Assembly (NCBI GenBank): GCA_016703665.1
Contig: JADJBS010000020.1
Span: forward strand, 186,001 to 250,000
Direction of reading: 5' to 3'
Source of the DNA: Candidatus Defluviibacillus avedoerensis
GTDB lineage: Bacteria; Pseudomonadota; Gammaproteobacteria; Burkholderiales; Burkholderiaceae_C
Length of the DNA: 64,000 nucleotides
The notes under the pieces are model-generated. The model was not told where the DNA came from. It saw nothing but the letters and a program-made list of their open reading frames with translations, and ran no database searches. Positions within the stretch are counted from its first letter, which is position 1, and each line of letters starts with the position of its first letter. The position numbers and the translations under genes were made by a program. Below are positions 25,397 to 35,529 of the stretch, piece by piece.

Positions 25397-28351
25397 TTAG
25401 CCCAGATAGGCGGAAATGTCCACTTCGTCTATCAGCTCAACCGGCAGGTGTTTGCGTGCATAGCTGAGATGGATTCCGGATGTGAGGAACAGTTTGAAAA
25501 GGTCTGGGTCAATGTGATGGTCTTTGACCATGAAGCCCATGATCTTGATGGCCTCAGACAGTTTTTTACCTTTTTTGTAGGGACGGTCAGTTGCTGTCAG
25601 CGCCTCGAAAATATCCGCAATGGCCATGATGCGGGCTTCCACGCTCATCTGGTCTCGTTGCAGGCGCTTTGGGTAGCCTGATCCGTCCATTTTTTCATGG
25701 TGCCCACCAGCAATCTCCACTACCTGCTTAAGGTGACTGGGAAACGGCAGACGCGACAGCATGATGATGGACTGCACGATGTGGTCATTGATTTTGTAGC
25801 GCTCTTCTTCGGCCAAGGTGCCTCGCCCAATGGACAGGTTGTACAGCTCTCCCCTGTTGTACAGATGTTTTGGCACTTTCAGCTGAAACCCCCACGGGTT
25901 GTCTTGAGGCATCAGGTCTTTGGGCTCGCGCTCCAGAATATGCTCGGGCTTGTCGCTCAGGAGCGATTCCGTTACAGGCAGTTGCTGCGCTGGCTCACGC
26001 TCCATGCGTGATCGCTCTTCCCATGACACCCCCAGGCGGTTGTCCAGGGTGCGCTGCCAGGTGCGTTGCGCCAGCGTGTTGAGACGTGCCAGTTTGGCAT
26101 CGGACATGAACTCCCCGCCCTCGTTGCAACTGGCTAGGAAAGCATAGTCATCATCGAGCTGACGCCACGCTTCGCGCAGGTCAATTTCATTCAATACTGC
26201 GTCGCCGCCGGCAGCGGTGGACCGAAGTGCAGCGATCTCGGCGTCTCGCTTAAGCACCTCTACGCGCATGCGCACTTCGTGGATGCGGTCATACAGTGTT
26301 TCCAGCTTGGTGGCTTTGTCCACCACATATTCAGGGGTGGTAACTTTGCCGCAATCGTGAAGCCAAGCTGCAATGCGGACCGCCTCCCATTGCTCGTCGC
26401 TGAGCGAGTAGTCAGCGAACGGGCCTTCGGTGACCTCGTGTGCAGCACGCGCCAGCATTTCGGTCAACTCAGGCACCCTCTGACAATGTCCACCGGTATA
26501 GGTGGATTTGGCATCAATTGCCCCCGCGACGAGCCCAATGAAAGCGTTAAGCAGGTTCTTTTGCGCCTGCAGCAATTGTTGCTGATCGATGGCGACCGCC
26601 GCCGCGCTCGCAAAAGCCTGCATCAGCGCCGTGCACTCGAGACTCGGGGCGGCCTTGTCTGGCGCAATGAAGTTGAAAAGAGTTCCAACCAGTGCGCCTG
26701 TGCGTCCTTGCAAGGGCACGGCAATGAGGGTCACAGCCTGCTCACCATACCTAGCATTCAGGTACCCTAAACCTGGTGGTCTGGGATATCCGATGTATTG
26801 AACGCCCTGGCTACTTGTCCGGTCAGCCACCGGCAGATCGGGGCAGGACTCTGGTGTTCGCCCATCTTGCGCCCAACGCTGTGAAATGAACTTGAGCGTA
26901 CCCGTGGTTTCGTCATGCAGGTAAATAACACACCCGTCGCTGCCTGCTGCGTCCAGTACCTCCCGAAGCACACGCTCTATCAGGGCATCAAAACTCCTCT
27001 CGGACGCCAGGGCAATCGATACATCCAGAAACCGCTGGATGGTGTCTTTCATCTGGCCGACAGCACCCGCGAGCTGATGAATCTCCTCGACGCGGGTGCT
27101 GACTGGAAAGTCAGACTTAAAGTCGAACCTGCGAATGGCTGCTGTCTGCGCCATCAAGGCCCCCAGAGGAGCAGCAAGGCTTCGTGCCACCCACCACACC
27201 AACGGGACAACCAGCAGCATAAAGAGAACGTTCAGAAGTATCAGCCGCCGCTCGATGCCGACGGCCTCTGCCATCAATTCGTCCAGGGGTGTCGCAACAG
27301 CCAAGTAGTCCTGACTGGCCGAAGTAGCGAGTGGAATGACCTTGACAGCCCAATCCCGCGCCGCGCTCGTCACAATGCGCGTGCTGGCCAGGCTGTTGCG
27401 CTCTGTCCAAGCCATGGCCATCAAAGCAGATAGGTCTGCCAGAGTGGCAAGTTCACCCGTCCCAACGTCATTGGATTTCACCACTTTTTCTGGTTCTGAG
27501 AAAGCCAGCACGCGGCCGCCGTTGTCAAAAACGGCCAGTTCGGTTGATACCGTGACTCGACTACGACGCAGTGAGTTAGACAGGGTTCCCGTGAGCAGGT
27601 CTGCGCCAACTACCGCACGCCCTCCCTGAGCACGGCGCGAAACGGAGCGGCCCAATTTACCTGTCGTCGCAAAGACATAAGGTTCCGTTCTGACCACCGT
27701 ATCAGTCTGCTGGGCCATTTGGTACCAGGGGCGCTTTCGTGGATCGAAGCTTTCCACCACGGGTTCCCACTCTCGCAAAACCTTGAGCGACTTGTCCAGT
27801 GCCACCCAACGCACGGATGCACCAGCCTGATCAATGCTTTGAACCAGGTAGGCAGACCCAACGGGTGCCCCCAGCCGCAAAAGCTCGGCGATGTCTGGCA
27901 AGCTGCGCGCCAGGAAGAAGTCGCCGTTGTCGTACCCTACGTAAACCGACGCTACCTGGGGAAGTTCTCTCAAGGTGGTTGTAAGTACGTCCACGCCCTC
28001 CATCCTCTGGGCATGGGTGGTCGCATCCATCAATGTCCTGGCGTGGGTGCTCAAGCCGACGGCTGTTTCAATGGGCCCGCGTAGCGCCTTCAACTCCAGG
28101 CGGGCTTCTCCAGCCACATGATCAAATGACGTATCTGCCGACCGCAGAATCAAAGCATGAGTTTCGTGCTGCGAAAGCAGCGTCATGCAGACCTGGACTG
28201 CGAGCATCAGCATCATGAACAGCGTGCCGATATGGATATAAAAAGGGTGAGAGCTAGCGAGTGTCTGGATGCGCCTGACCGGCGCACTCAACGCGTAGAG
28301 GATCTGCTGCATGCGGTTGATTCCTGTATTGACCTCATTGTCTCCCGACAA
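25397..28351 (-). CDS. Membrane HD-GYP protein with sensor, HAMP and GAF domains
   Basis: A 984-residue c-di-GMP phosphodiesterase candidate. A membrane segment at about 39-60 and another at 368-389 enclose a periplasmic dCache-like sensor (RKRPWYQMA at 205-213). HAMP follows at about 385-440 and GAF at about 450-590. In the HD-GYP domain HD is intact (WLHDCGK, 663-669), as is GGHHEKMDGSGYP (882-893). About 165 residues separate the two, including a charged helical insert at roughly 685-815; ordinary HD-GYP domains have only a short link. Metal and GYP residues are kept, so it should be active. Stop lies 12 bases from the U32 gene end (convergent). Confidence 0.88.
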   Translation of the reverse strand: MSGDNEVNTGINRMQQILYALSAPVRRIQTLASSHPFYIHIGTLFMMLMLAVQVCMTLLSQHETHALILRSADTSFDHVAGEARLELKALRGPIETAVGLSTHARTLMDATTHAQRMEGVDVLTTTLRELPQVASVYVGYDNGDFFLARSLPDIAELLRLGAPVGSAYLVQSIDQAGASVRWVALDKSLKVLREWEPVVESFDPRKRPWYQMAQQTDTVVRTEPYVFATTGKLGRSVSRRAQGGRAVVGADLLTGTLSNSLRRSRVTVSTELAVFDNGGRVLAFSEPEKVVKSNDVGTGELATLADLSALMAMAWTERNSLASTRIVTSAARDWAVKVIPLATSASQDYLAVATPLDELMAEAVGIERRLILLNVLFMLLVVPLVWWVARSLAAPLGALMAQTAAIRRFDFKSDFPVSTRVEEIHQLAGAVGQMKDTIQRFLDVSIALASERSFDALIERVLREVLDAAGSDGCVIYLHDETTGTLKFISQRWAQDGRTPESCPDLPVADRTSSQGVQYIGYPRPPGLGYLNARYGEQAVTLIAVPLQGRTGALVGTLFNFIAPDKAAPSLECTALMQAFASAAAVAIDQQQLLQAQKNLLNAFIGLVAGAIDAKSTYTGGHCQRVPELTEMLARAAHEVTEGPFADYSLSDEQWEAVRIAAWLHDCGKVTTPEYVVDKATKLETLYDRIHEVRMRVEVLKRDAEIAALRSTAAGGDAVLNEIDLREAWRQLDDDYAFLASCNEGGEFMSDAKLARLNTLAQRTWQRTLDNRLGVSWEERSRMEREPAQQLPVTESLLSDKPEHILEREPKDLMPQDNPWGFQLKVPKHLYNRGELYNLSIGRGTLAEEERYKINDHIVQSIIMLSRLPFPSHLKQVVEIAGGHHEKMDGSGYPKRLQRDQMSVEARIMAIADIFEALTATDRPYKKGKKLSEAIKIMGFMVKDHHIDPDLFKLFLTSGIHLSYARKHLPVELIDEVDISAYLG

Positions 28352-28399
28352 TAAGGCGAAACTTGGAGCAGCGACCTACGCGAGGTTGAATTCAATAAA

Positions 28400-29287
28400 T
28401 CACCGAGATTTCGCCAACCGAAATCCTTGCCCGAACCCACGGTAGCCAGCGTCTCCTTCAGCCACACGGTAGGTTAAACGAGCCGCCTCCGCCGGCCCAT
28501 ACCAAGCACCGCCTCGGGATACCCGCTGATAGCAGTGTCCAGTTTCTCGCGCCCGACCATCCTCAGGACCACCGGCGTGAGACGGATTCCAACAATCCTG
28601 GGTCCACTCCCAGACATTGCCATGCATGTCATGCAAACCAAACGCATTTGCGTCGAGACTACCCACTGGAAGGGTTTGAGCCTGGTAGTCAGCTTTCGGG
28701 CACCCGGCACCCGGATTGTTGCCGTCGTAATTGGCGTGCGATGTTGGCAGGCATTTGCCTGTATAGAAATTCCCCGCACGCCCGGCTCGGGCCGCATACT
28801 CCCACTCTGCTTCGCTTGGCAACCGAAACTGTTTGCGCGTTGACTTATTGAGCCAGACGATGAACTGCTGAACATCGACCCAAGACACATTGATGACTGG
28901 ACGGGAACCCCTGCCCCACCCTTCGTCCCTGGGATAGTGATCACAGCCACCATTGCCCACACAGGCATCCCACTGGTCGAATGTGACTTCTGTCCTGCCC
29001 AATTCAAAAGCGCCGATCTGAACTGGACGCGCCGATATCTGGTCTTCACCCCCGTCGCCCCCCAACACAAAGCTGCCCGCTGGAATGGAGACCATTGCCA
29101 CATCGGGTACCCGCCCACCGAATTTTTGCTTAAGCTGGGCGCGCAGAGCCACAGCAGGCGGTTCGGCTGATTTTTCAGCCACCACCTTGTGCTGGCCGCT
29201 TTCTGCACAAGCAAGTGAAGTGAAGAAATGAATCGCAAGCGTGCAAAAAACAGCTTTTAAAAGGGGTATGCATTGGCGATTTTTCAT
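28400..29287 (-). CDS. Exported formylglycine-generating-enzyme (SUMF1/FGE)-like protein
   Basis: A 295-residue protein with signal peptide (about 1-27, LACA-ESG). The FGE-sulfatase domain runs from about 62 (VSIPAGSFVLGG) through LGRTEVTFDQWDACV, RPVINVSWVDVQQFIVWLN, FRLPSEAEWEYAARAG, LHDMHGNVWEWTQDCW to RVSRGGAW and GFRLAKS. Such domains bind C-type-lectin-like partners or act as oxidoreductases; many bacterial copies without copper-binding cysteines are not true FGEs. Function here is not evident. It follows the HD-GYP gene's start by 48 bases on the same strand, upstream of it in transcription. Confidence 0.85.
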   Translation of the reverse strand: MKNRQCIPLLKAVFCTLAIHFFTSLACAESGQHKVVAEKSAEPPAVALRAQLKQKFGGRVPDVAMVSIPAGSFVLGGDGGEDQISARPVQIGAFELGRTEVTFDQWDACVGNGGCDHYPRDEGWGRGSRPVINVSWVDVQQFIVWLNKSTRKQFRLPSEAEWEYAARAGRAGNFYTGKCLPTSHANYDGNNPGAGCPKADYQAQTLPVGSLDANAFGLHDMHGNVWEWTQDCWNPSHAGGPEDGRARETGHCYQRVSRGGAWYGPAEAARLTYRVAEGDAGYRGFGQGFRLAKSR

Positions 29288-29331
29288 GACGCATCTTCTT
29301 TATGGCAATCGAAAAACATTCTGCCTTGTAT

Positions 29332-30069
29332 TCAAGTTTTCGGGTGGGCCGCCAACGACAACATCACGAGTCCGGCCATCATAAGCAACCCATCCATCAG
29401 CAACCTGAACCGGTTGGCGTCCAGTTGGCGCACCCAACGCTTGGCGAAGAAGGAACCCACGGTGATGGATGAGCCGATGATCAAGCCTTTGAGGATGGCC
29501 TCCAGCGGCAATGCGCCCATCGTGCGGAAGGTGAGCGCTTTGGCCAGAAAAACGGCCAGTGAACCCATGGCCTCAGTCGAAAGGAACGGACCTTTGACCA
29601 GCCCATACATCACAAAGAAGGGCGTGTTGATGGGCCCGGTAGACACGGCAATGCCGGTGAGAAATCCCACACCGGCACCCGCCCCCGCCAGGTGCCACAG
29701 GCCCAGCTTCCAGTCTCTGGCCATCATCCATCGACGCACCAGAATCATGGAAATAAAAAACACGCCCATCACAGCCTCAATCACACCCGGTGGGAGTGTC
29801 AGCAGCGTGCGGGCACCCAGTGCAGCTGCAGGGACGCCTGTGGCGCTGTAAGCAGCCACAGCGCGCCAGTCAACCTCGCGCCACCAAGCGGCCACCCTTG
29901 AAGCATTGGCCATGATGCTGGCAATGGCCATGATGGGCACGGCCTCTCGCGGCCCGAACACCATCACCAAAGCTGGCATGAGCATGATGGAGGTGCCGAA
30001 ACCCACAATGCCGCCCACCGTGCCGGCCACCAGCCCCAGCAACAGTACCCACGCAAAATCCACAGTCAT
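29332..30069 (-). CDS. TauE/SafE-family sulfite/organosulfonate exporter
   Basis: A 245-residue polytopic inner-membrane protein with about eight hydrophobic segments. The N-terminal repeat (LLLGLVAGTVGGIVGFGTSIMLMPAL) and the second-half repeat (GLWHLAGAGAGVGFLTGIAVS) are typical of TauE/SafE. The family exports sulfite, sulfoacetate or related anions. Its ATG follows immediately after the stop codon of the CHASE-GGDEF-EAL gene (TAA-ATG), so the two are one transcript. In a sulfur oxidiser sulfite export is plausible, but the substrate is not shown by sequence. Confidence 0.85.
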   Translation of the reverse strand: MTVDFAWVLLLGLVAGTVGGIVGFGTSIMLMPALVMVFGPREAVPIMAIASIMANASRVAAWWREVDWRAVAAYSATGVPAAALGARTLLTLPPGVIEAVMGVFFISMILVRRWMMARDWKLGLWHLAGAGAGVGFLTGIAVSTGPINTPFFVMYGLVKGPFLSTEAMGSLAVFLAKALTFRTMGALPLEAILKGLIIGSSITVGSFFAKRWVRQLDANRFRLLMDGLLMMAGLVMLSLAAHPKT

Positions 30070-32736
30070 TTAAATATCTGGCCCCACCCATGCAGCATTG
30101 ACTTGTTGAAGGGCCAGCATGGATTTGAACGCATCCGCCGCAACCGGACGGCTGAGCAGGTAGCCTTGCAGGTAGTCGCATTCAACCGCCTGCAAAAAAC
30201 TGCGCTGCTCTTCAGTTTCCACGCCTTCGGCCACGACTTTGAGTCCCAGGCTGTGAGCCAGACGGATCGTGCCCTCCACCACACGTGTGCTGTTACCAAT
30301 TTTGGGGCAGTCTTCGATGAAACTTTTGTCCACCTTCAAAACGTCAAACGTGAATCGCTTGAGGTAGGACAGGGATGAATAGCCGGTTCCGAAATCGTCC
30401 AGCGCCAGTTCCAGCCCCATTTCGCGAAACTGGCGTAGCCGCTCCAGTACCACGGCGTTGCTCTCCATCAACACTGTTTCTGTGATCTCCAGTTGAATGC
30501 AGTTACTTCCCAGTGAAGCCGCAGCCATTTGCTCGCTCACCAGCTCAAGAAAGCTGCGCTTTCGCAATTGGGCGCCCGACACATTGATCGACAGGCGCAG
30601 AGGATCTGAAAACTCTGCCGCCCATGCTTGGCATTGGGTGATCGCCTGTCGGAACACCCATTCACCGATGGGGACGATCAGGCCCGTCTCTTCGGCCAGT
30701 GGAATGAACTCCATTGGAGACACCATGCCTTTGTGCGGATGCGCCCATCGCAACAAGGCTTCAGCACCTGAAACGCGGCCAGTACGGGCATCCACCACTG
30801 GTTGGTAATGAAGCACAAATTCACCATTGGCCAGGGCGGTATGAAGTTCTGCCTCCAGCGTCATTCGGCGGTTGGCTGCGTCTTGCATGCTGGACGCATA
30901 GAACCGGTACTGGTTCTTGCCCAGGCGTTTGCCTTGGTACATGGCCATGTCGGCATTGCGCAGCAAGGCTTCGACGGTTTCGCCGTCATCGGGACAAATG
31001 GTCAGCCCCACGCTGGCTGTCTGGTGACGCAAGGCGCCGCCTATCAGGATGGGTTCACGCATCAGATCTAGCACCTTGATCGCAAAATGGCGCAAGGTCT
31101 CGGCATCTTGGAGGTTCTCTATGACGATGGTGAATTCGTCTCCGCCCAACCTGGCCACCGTGTCCTGTTGGCGCACACATTTGCGCAGTCGCAGGGCAAC
31201 GGCTTTGAGCAGTTCATCGCCCTCCACGTGCCCGAGGGAGTCATTGATCCACTTGAAGCCATCCAGATCAAGAAAAACCACCCCCACACGCTCCTTGTTT
31301 CTCTTGGCTCTGGCGATGGCCTGGTCCAGCCGGTCTTGAAACAGCTGCCGATTGGCCAAGCCAGTCAGCGTGTCAAAATTTGCCTGATTCCAGATGATGG
31401 CCTCGCGCTCTTTCTGGACTGAAACGTCCTGGAGCGTGCCCAACATTTCAAACTTGCCAGAGCTTGCATCAGGCGCCTGGATTTCGATCTGCTCAAATAT
31501 CCACCGGTCTGCTGCACCGGCGACAGAAATACGGTATTCAAGCGCCCCACCCTCACCATTCAGAGCCAATTGCCAAGCACTGGCAACCTTGGCACAGTCT
31601 TCGGGGTGCACGCGCGCGAGCAAGGCGGTCAGTCCAAGCCGGTAGTTCGACGCCAGCCCAAACAGGACGCAGGCGTTGGGTGACAGCACCCGAGATGCCT
31701 GGTCACGATCAAAAACCCAGCTGCCCATCCCGGCCACTTCCTGCGCGCGCTGGAGTTCGGCTTCGCGCTGGGCCAATCGCTCGGTACGCTGCGAAACCAC
31801 TGTCTCCAGCCCCTCGCGATGGGCGCGCAAGGTCGCCATCTCCAGAACCAGGCGTGCAAGTAAGGTGGCAAACAGGAAGCCCAGCAAACCCAGCACAAAT
31901 AGCTCCTGGTGGTTTCGCCATCCGGCAATGGGCTTGACGGAAAGCATCCAGTCGCCATTGGTCATTCTGACGGGATGATCCACCCGGTCCATCGGTGGCG
32001 CCAACCCATCGCTCGAGCCCGCGATGATCTGAATCTCACCGCTGTCCGGATGTTTGCGCCAAAGCCAGTAGTCATATCCGCGCTCGCCAAGCTCATGCAG
32101 GCGAACTTCTTCAAGAATGTCCGGAAACCTCAGCACCACGGTCGTGAAGCCCCAAAAAAGCTTTTCGCCGCTCCCGTCATAGCTGTTCAGAAAAACGGGG
32201 TAGCGCCCAACAGCACCCAAGCCGCCTTGAAGCAGTTTGAAAGGCCCCGCCAGGGTCAGCTTTCCGGTATCGCGGGCCATCAGAGCCTCTCTGCTTCGGG
32301 CGGGGTCTGTCAAGAGATTGTGGCCCAGTGTTTTTTCGTTGCCCAGGATAGGGACGACCCGGCGAGTGACTCCGCTGGGTGCCAGTTGGAGAGCGGCTGC
32401 CCCAGGGTAGAGGGGCATCATCGCAGTACCGACCTCTTCAAAGGACGCCATCTCACCCTGACTTTGTACCACCAACGCACCCAGTGCCAGCGCAGCAGAA
32501 AGGCCGCGGTCGATGACTCGCTTGACGGCATCCCCCTTGTCGGTTGCCTGCACTAAGGCATTGCTTTTTTCTGCCTTGCCATGCGCAGAATCAACGCGGT
32601 ACAGGCCAAACGCTGTACAGCAGGCGACCACGAGAAACGCCAGAAAGGGCCCCCACTGGCCCAATACCACAGCCGTCAGCCTGCTCTTGAAAGAGCGATC
32701 GTGATAGGTCATGAGGGCGATGGGAGACATCGCCAA
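30070..32736 (-). CDS. CHASE-PAS-GGDEF-EAL membrane signalling protein
   Basis: An 888-residue c-di-GMP enzyme. Two membrane segments (about 26-46 and 278-300) enclose a CHASE sensor (GAAALQLAPSGVTRRVVP, ALMARDTGKLTLAGPF). A coiled linker, a PAS domain (about 335-450), GGDEF (about 455-615, intact ARLGGDEFTIVI) and EAL (about 630-880, intact GAEALLRWAHP and DDFGTGYSSLSYLKRF) follow. Both catalytic signatures are kept, so it may both make and break c-di-GMP. Starts at residue 9 (MTYHDRS) are possible. Its stop abuts the TauE/SafE start. Confidence 0.92.
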   Translation of the reverse strand: MAMSPIALMTYHDRSFKSRLTAVVLGQWGPFLAFLVVACCTAFGLYRVDSAHGKAEKSNALVQATDKGDAVKRVIDRGLSAALALGALVVQSQGEMASFEEVGTAMMPLYPGAAALQLAPSGVTRRVVPILGNEKTLGHNLLTDPARSREALMARDTGKLTLAGPFKLLQGGLGAVGRYPVFLNSYDGSGEKLFWGFTTVVLRFPDILEEVRLHELGERGYDYWLWRKHPDSGEIQIIAGSSDGLAPPMDRVDHPVRMTNGDWMLSVKPIAGWRNHQELFVLGLLGFLFATLLARLVLEMATLRAHREGLETVVSQRTERLAQREAELQRAQEVAGMGSWVFDRDQASRVLSPNACVLFGLASNYRLGLTALLARVHPEDCAKVASAWQLALNGEGGALEYRISVAGAADRWIFEQIEIQAPDASSGKFEMLGTLQDVSVQKEREAIIWNQANFDTLTGLANRQLFQDRLDQAIARAKRNKERVGVVFLDLDGFKWINDSLGHVEGDELLKAVALRLRKCVRQQDTVARLGGDEFTIVIENLQDAETLRHFAIKVLDLMREPILIGGALRHQTASVGLTICPDDGETVEALLRNADMAMYQGKRLGKNQYRFYASSMQDAANRRMTLEAELHTALANGEFVLHYQPVVDARTGRVSGAEALLRWAHPHKGMVSPMEFIPLAEETGLIVPIGEWVFRQAITQCQAWAAEFSDPLRLSINVSGAQLRKRSFLELVSEQMAAASLGSNCIQLEITETVLMESNAVVLERLRQFREMGLELALDDFGTGYSSLSYLKRFTFDVLKVDKSFIEDCPKIGNSTRVVEGTIRLAHSLGLKVVAEGVETEEQRSFLQAVECDYLQGYLLSRPVAADAFKSMLALQQVNAAWVGPDI

Positions 32737-32811
32737 AGATTATGGGCAAGTTTGATTCACCTGTGGAGAGCGGGGACATATGTCGCTTCTTGTTACATCT
32801 ACGTCCCTCTC

Positions 32812-32839
32812 AAAAAAAAGCGGCCCGCAGGCCGCTTTT
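32812..32839 (-). terminator. Rho-independent terminator of the mdh-citE-acnB operon
   Basis: GCGGCC (32820-32825), loop CGCA, GGCCGC (32830-32835), with A8 on the left and T4 on the right. On the minus strand the stem is followed by eight T, just after the acnB stop, as expected for a strong terminator. Confidence 0.85.
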
Positions 32840-32858
32840 AAGATCTGATGATCTCTTT

Positions 32859-35453
32859 TCAGGCGCTCACGCCCGCTGCCACGTCTTTGTATTCCTGAAT
32901 CTGGTCAAAGTTCAGGTACTGGTACACCTTGGAGCTGTCCTTGTTCAGACCAGCCATGTCGGACTGATATTCCGCCACGGTGGGGATGCGGCCTAGCTTG
33001 GACGCCACGGCTGCCAGTTCCGCAGAGGCCAGGAACACGTTGGTGTTCTTGCCCAGACGGTTCGGGAAGTTACGGGTCGACGTAGACACCACGGTCGCAC
33101 CCTCACGTACTTGCGCCTGGTTACCCATGCACAGGCTGCAGCCTGGCATTTCGGTGCGAGCACCTGCAGCGCCAAACACGCCGTAATGGCCTTCAGCAGT
33201 AAGCTGCTGGGCGTCCATTTTCGTGGGTGGAGCCAGCCAGAGCTTGACAGGAATGTCGCGCTTGCCTTCGAGCAGTTTGGACGCTGCGCGGAAATGACCG
33301 ATGTTGGTCATGCAAGAACCGATGAACACTTCGTCGATCTTGGTGCCAGCAACGTCAGACAAGAGCTTGGCGTCGTCTGGATCGTTCGGGCAGCACAGCA
33401 CGGGCTCCTTGAGGTCAGCCAGATCAATCTCGATGACATGCGCGTATTCGGCGTTCTTGTCGGCTTCGAGCAAATTGGGAGCCGCCAGCCAGGCTTCAAC
33501 CGCCTTGATGCGGCGCTCCAGCGTGCGCTTGTCGGCATAGCCGTCGGCGATCATGTTCTTCATCAGCGTGATGTTGCTGGTGAGGTATTCCTTGATCGGT
33601 GCGGGGTTGAGCTTGACGGTGCACCCGGCGGCAGAGCGCTCAGCAGAAGCGTCTGACAACTCAAAAGCCTGCTCAACCTTGAGGTCAGGCAGCCCTTCGA
33701 TTTCGAGAATGCGGCCCGAGAACTCATTGACCTTGCCTTGCTTGGCCACGGTCAGCAAGCCTTGCTTGATGGCGTAGTAAGGAATGGCGTGCACGAGGTC
33801 GCGCAAGGTGATGCCAGGTTGCATCTGGCCTTTGAAGCGAACCAGGATGGATTCGGGCATGTCCAGCGGCATCACGCCGGTGGCAGCGCCAAACGCCACC
33901 AAGCCGGAACCTGCGGGAAAGCTGATGCCGATGGGAAAGCGCGTGTGGCTGTCGCCACCGGTACCCACGGTATCAGGCAGCAACAGGCGGTTGAGCCAGG
34001 AGTGGATGACACCGTCGCCCGGACGCAGGGCCACGCCGCCTCGGCTGCTGATGAAGGCAGGCAGTTCGCGGTGGGTCTTCACGTCCACAGGCTTTGGATA
34101 GGCTGCGGTGTGGCAGAAAGACTGCATCACCATGTCGGCGCTGAAGCCCAGGCAGGCCAGGTCTTTCAGTTCGTCGCGGGTCATGGGGCCCGTCGTGTCC
34201 TGGCTGCCTACGGTGGTCATCTTGGGTTCGCAGTAGGTGCCGGGGCGCACGCCCTGGCCTTCTGGCAAACCACAGGCCCGGCCCACCATCTTCTGTGCCA
34301 ACGTGAAGCCCGCATTGGTGGAAGCGGGCGAAGTTGGCAAGCGGAAGATGGTACTGGCAGGCAAGCCCAGGAATTCACGTGCCTTGGCGGTGAGGCTACG
34401 GCCAATGATCAGGTTGATACGGCCACCCGCGCGCACTTCGTCAAACAGCACGTCGCTCTTGAGTTGGAAATTGGCAGCCACTTTGCCGTCTTTTTCTATC
34501 TTGCCGTCGTAGGGATAAACATCGATCACGTCCCCCATGTTGAAGGCAGATACATCCACCTCAATTGGCAAGGCGCCAGAGTCTTCCTGCGTGTTGAAGA
34601 AGATCGGGGCAATCTTGCCACCCAGCGTCACGCCGCCGAAACGCTTGTTGGGCACGAAGGGGATGTCTTCACCAAAACCCCAGATGATGCTGTTGGTGGC
34701 CGATTTGCGGCTGGAGCCAGTGCCCACCACGTCGCCAACGTACGCCACGAGATTGCCCTTTTGCTTGAGTTCCTCAATGAACTTCATAGGACCGCGCTTG
34801 CCGTCTTCTTCGGGTGTGATGCCAGGACGTGCGTTCTTCAGCATGGCCAAATAGTGCAAGGGGATATCGGGGCGGCTCCAGGCGTCAGGCGCGGGAGACA
34901 GATCATCGGTATTGGTTTCGCCAGTGACCTTGAACACGCTGACAGTGATCTTCTTGGCAACTTCAGGGCGGGTGGTGAACCACTCGGCATTGGCCCAGCT
35001 TTGCATCACATCCTTCGCAACGTCGCTGCCTGCCTTGGCTTTTTCTGCCACGTCGTGGAAGAAATCAAACATCAGCAGCGTCTTCTTTAGCGCGGCTGCC
35101 GCGACGGCTGCGACCTCTTTGTCGTCCAGCAAATCGATAAGGGGCTTGACGTTATAGCCACCCACCATGGTGCCCAGCAGCTCAGTGGCCTTGGCTTTGG
35201 ACACCAGGCCGACGCTGATGTCGCCATGGGCGACCGCCGCCAGGAAGCTGGCCTTGACTTTGGCCGCATCGTCCACACCAGGGGGAACACGGTGGGTCAG
35301 CAAATCCATCAGGAAAGCATCTTCACCAGAGGGAGGCGTCTTGACCAGCTCGATCATCTCGGCAGTTTGCTGGGCAGACAGCGGCAATGGGGGAATACCG
35401 AGTGCAGCACGTTCAGCCACGTGGGCCCGGTAAGTGGTGAGGAATGAGGACAT
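32859..35453 (-). CDS. acnB: Aconitate hydratase B
   Basis: Interconverts citrate and isocitrate; the main vegetative aconitase in proteobacteria. The 864-residue protein has the AcnB N-terminal HEAT-like domain (LSAQQTAEMIELVKTP), the swivel domain in the first half, and the [4Fe-4S] ligands in IGSCMTNIGHF and GCSLCMGNQ near the C-terminus. Arginine motifs of the active site (STSTRNFPNRLG) follow. It is the last gene of the minus-strand block mdh-citE-like-hypothetical-acnB and ends at a clear terminator. Confidence 0.97.
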   Translation of the reverse strand: MSSFLTTYRAHVAERAALGIPPLPLSAQQTAEMIELVKTPPSGEDAFLMDLLTHRVPPGVDDAAKVKASFLAAVAHGDISVGLVSKAKATELLGTMVGGYNVKPLIDLLDDKEVAAVAAAALKKTLLMFDFFHDVAEKAKAGSDVAKDVMQSWANAEWFTTRPEVAKKITVSVFKVTGETNTDDLSPAPDAWSRPDIPLHYLAMLKNARPGITPEEDGKRGPMKFIEELKQKGNLVAYVGDVVGTGSSRKSATNSIIWGFGEDIPFVPNKRFGGVTLGGKIAPIFFNTQEDSGALPIEVDVSAFNMGDVIDVYPYDGKIEKDGKVAANFQLKSDVLFDEVRAGGRINLIIGRSLTAKAREFLGLPASTIFRLPTSPASTNAGFTLAQKMVGRACGLPEGQGVRPGTYCEPKMTTVGSQDTTGPMTRDELKDLACLGFSADMVMQSFCHTAAYPKPVDVKTHRELPAFISSRGGVALRPGDGVIHSWLNRLLLPDTVGTGGDSHTRFPIGISFPAGSGLVAFGAATGVMPLDMPESILVRFKGQMQPGITLRDLVHAIPYYAIKQGLLTVAKQGKVNEFSGRILEIEGLPDLKVEQAFELSDASAERSAAGCTVKLNPAPIKEYLTSNITLMKNMIADGYADKRTLERRIKAVEAWLAAPNLLEADKNAEYAHVIEIDLADLKEPVLCCPNDPDDAKLLSDVAGTKIDEVFIGSCMTNIGHFRAASKLLEGKRDIPVKLWLAPPTKMDAQQLTAEGHYGVFGAAGARTEMPGCSLCMGNQAQVREGATVVSTSTRNFPNRLGKNTNVFLASAELAAVASKLGRIPTVAEYQSDMAGLNKDSSKVYQYLNFDQIQEYKDVAAGVSA

Positions 35454-35529
35454 ATTCGACTCCTGGTAACAAAAAAGAAAATAAATGGCAGGTGTAAACG
35501 ACGGTGATCGCTAGGCCAAAAACGCCACT

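Noticed and set aside
33738..35090. 450-codon plus-strand frame opposite acnB
   Set aside because: Antisense shadow of aconitase; composition is Gly/Ala/His-rich without any recognisable domain.
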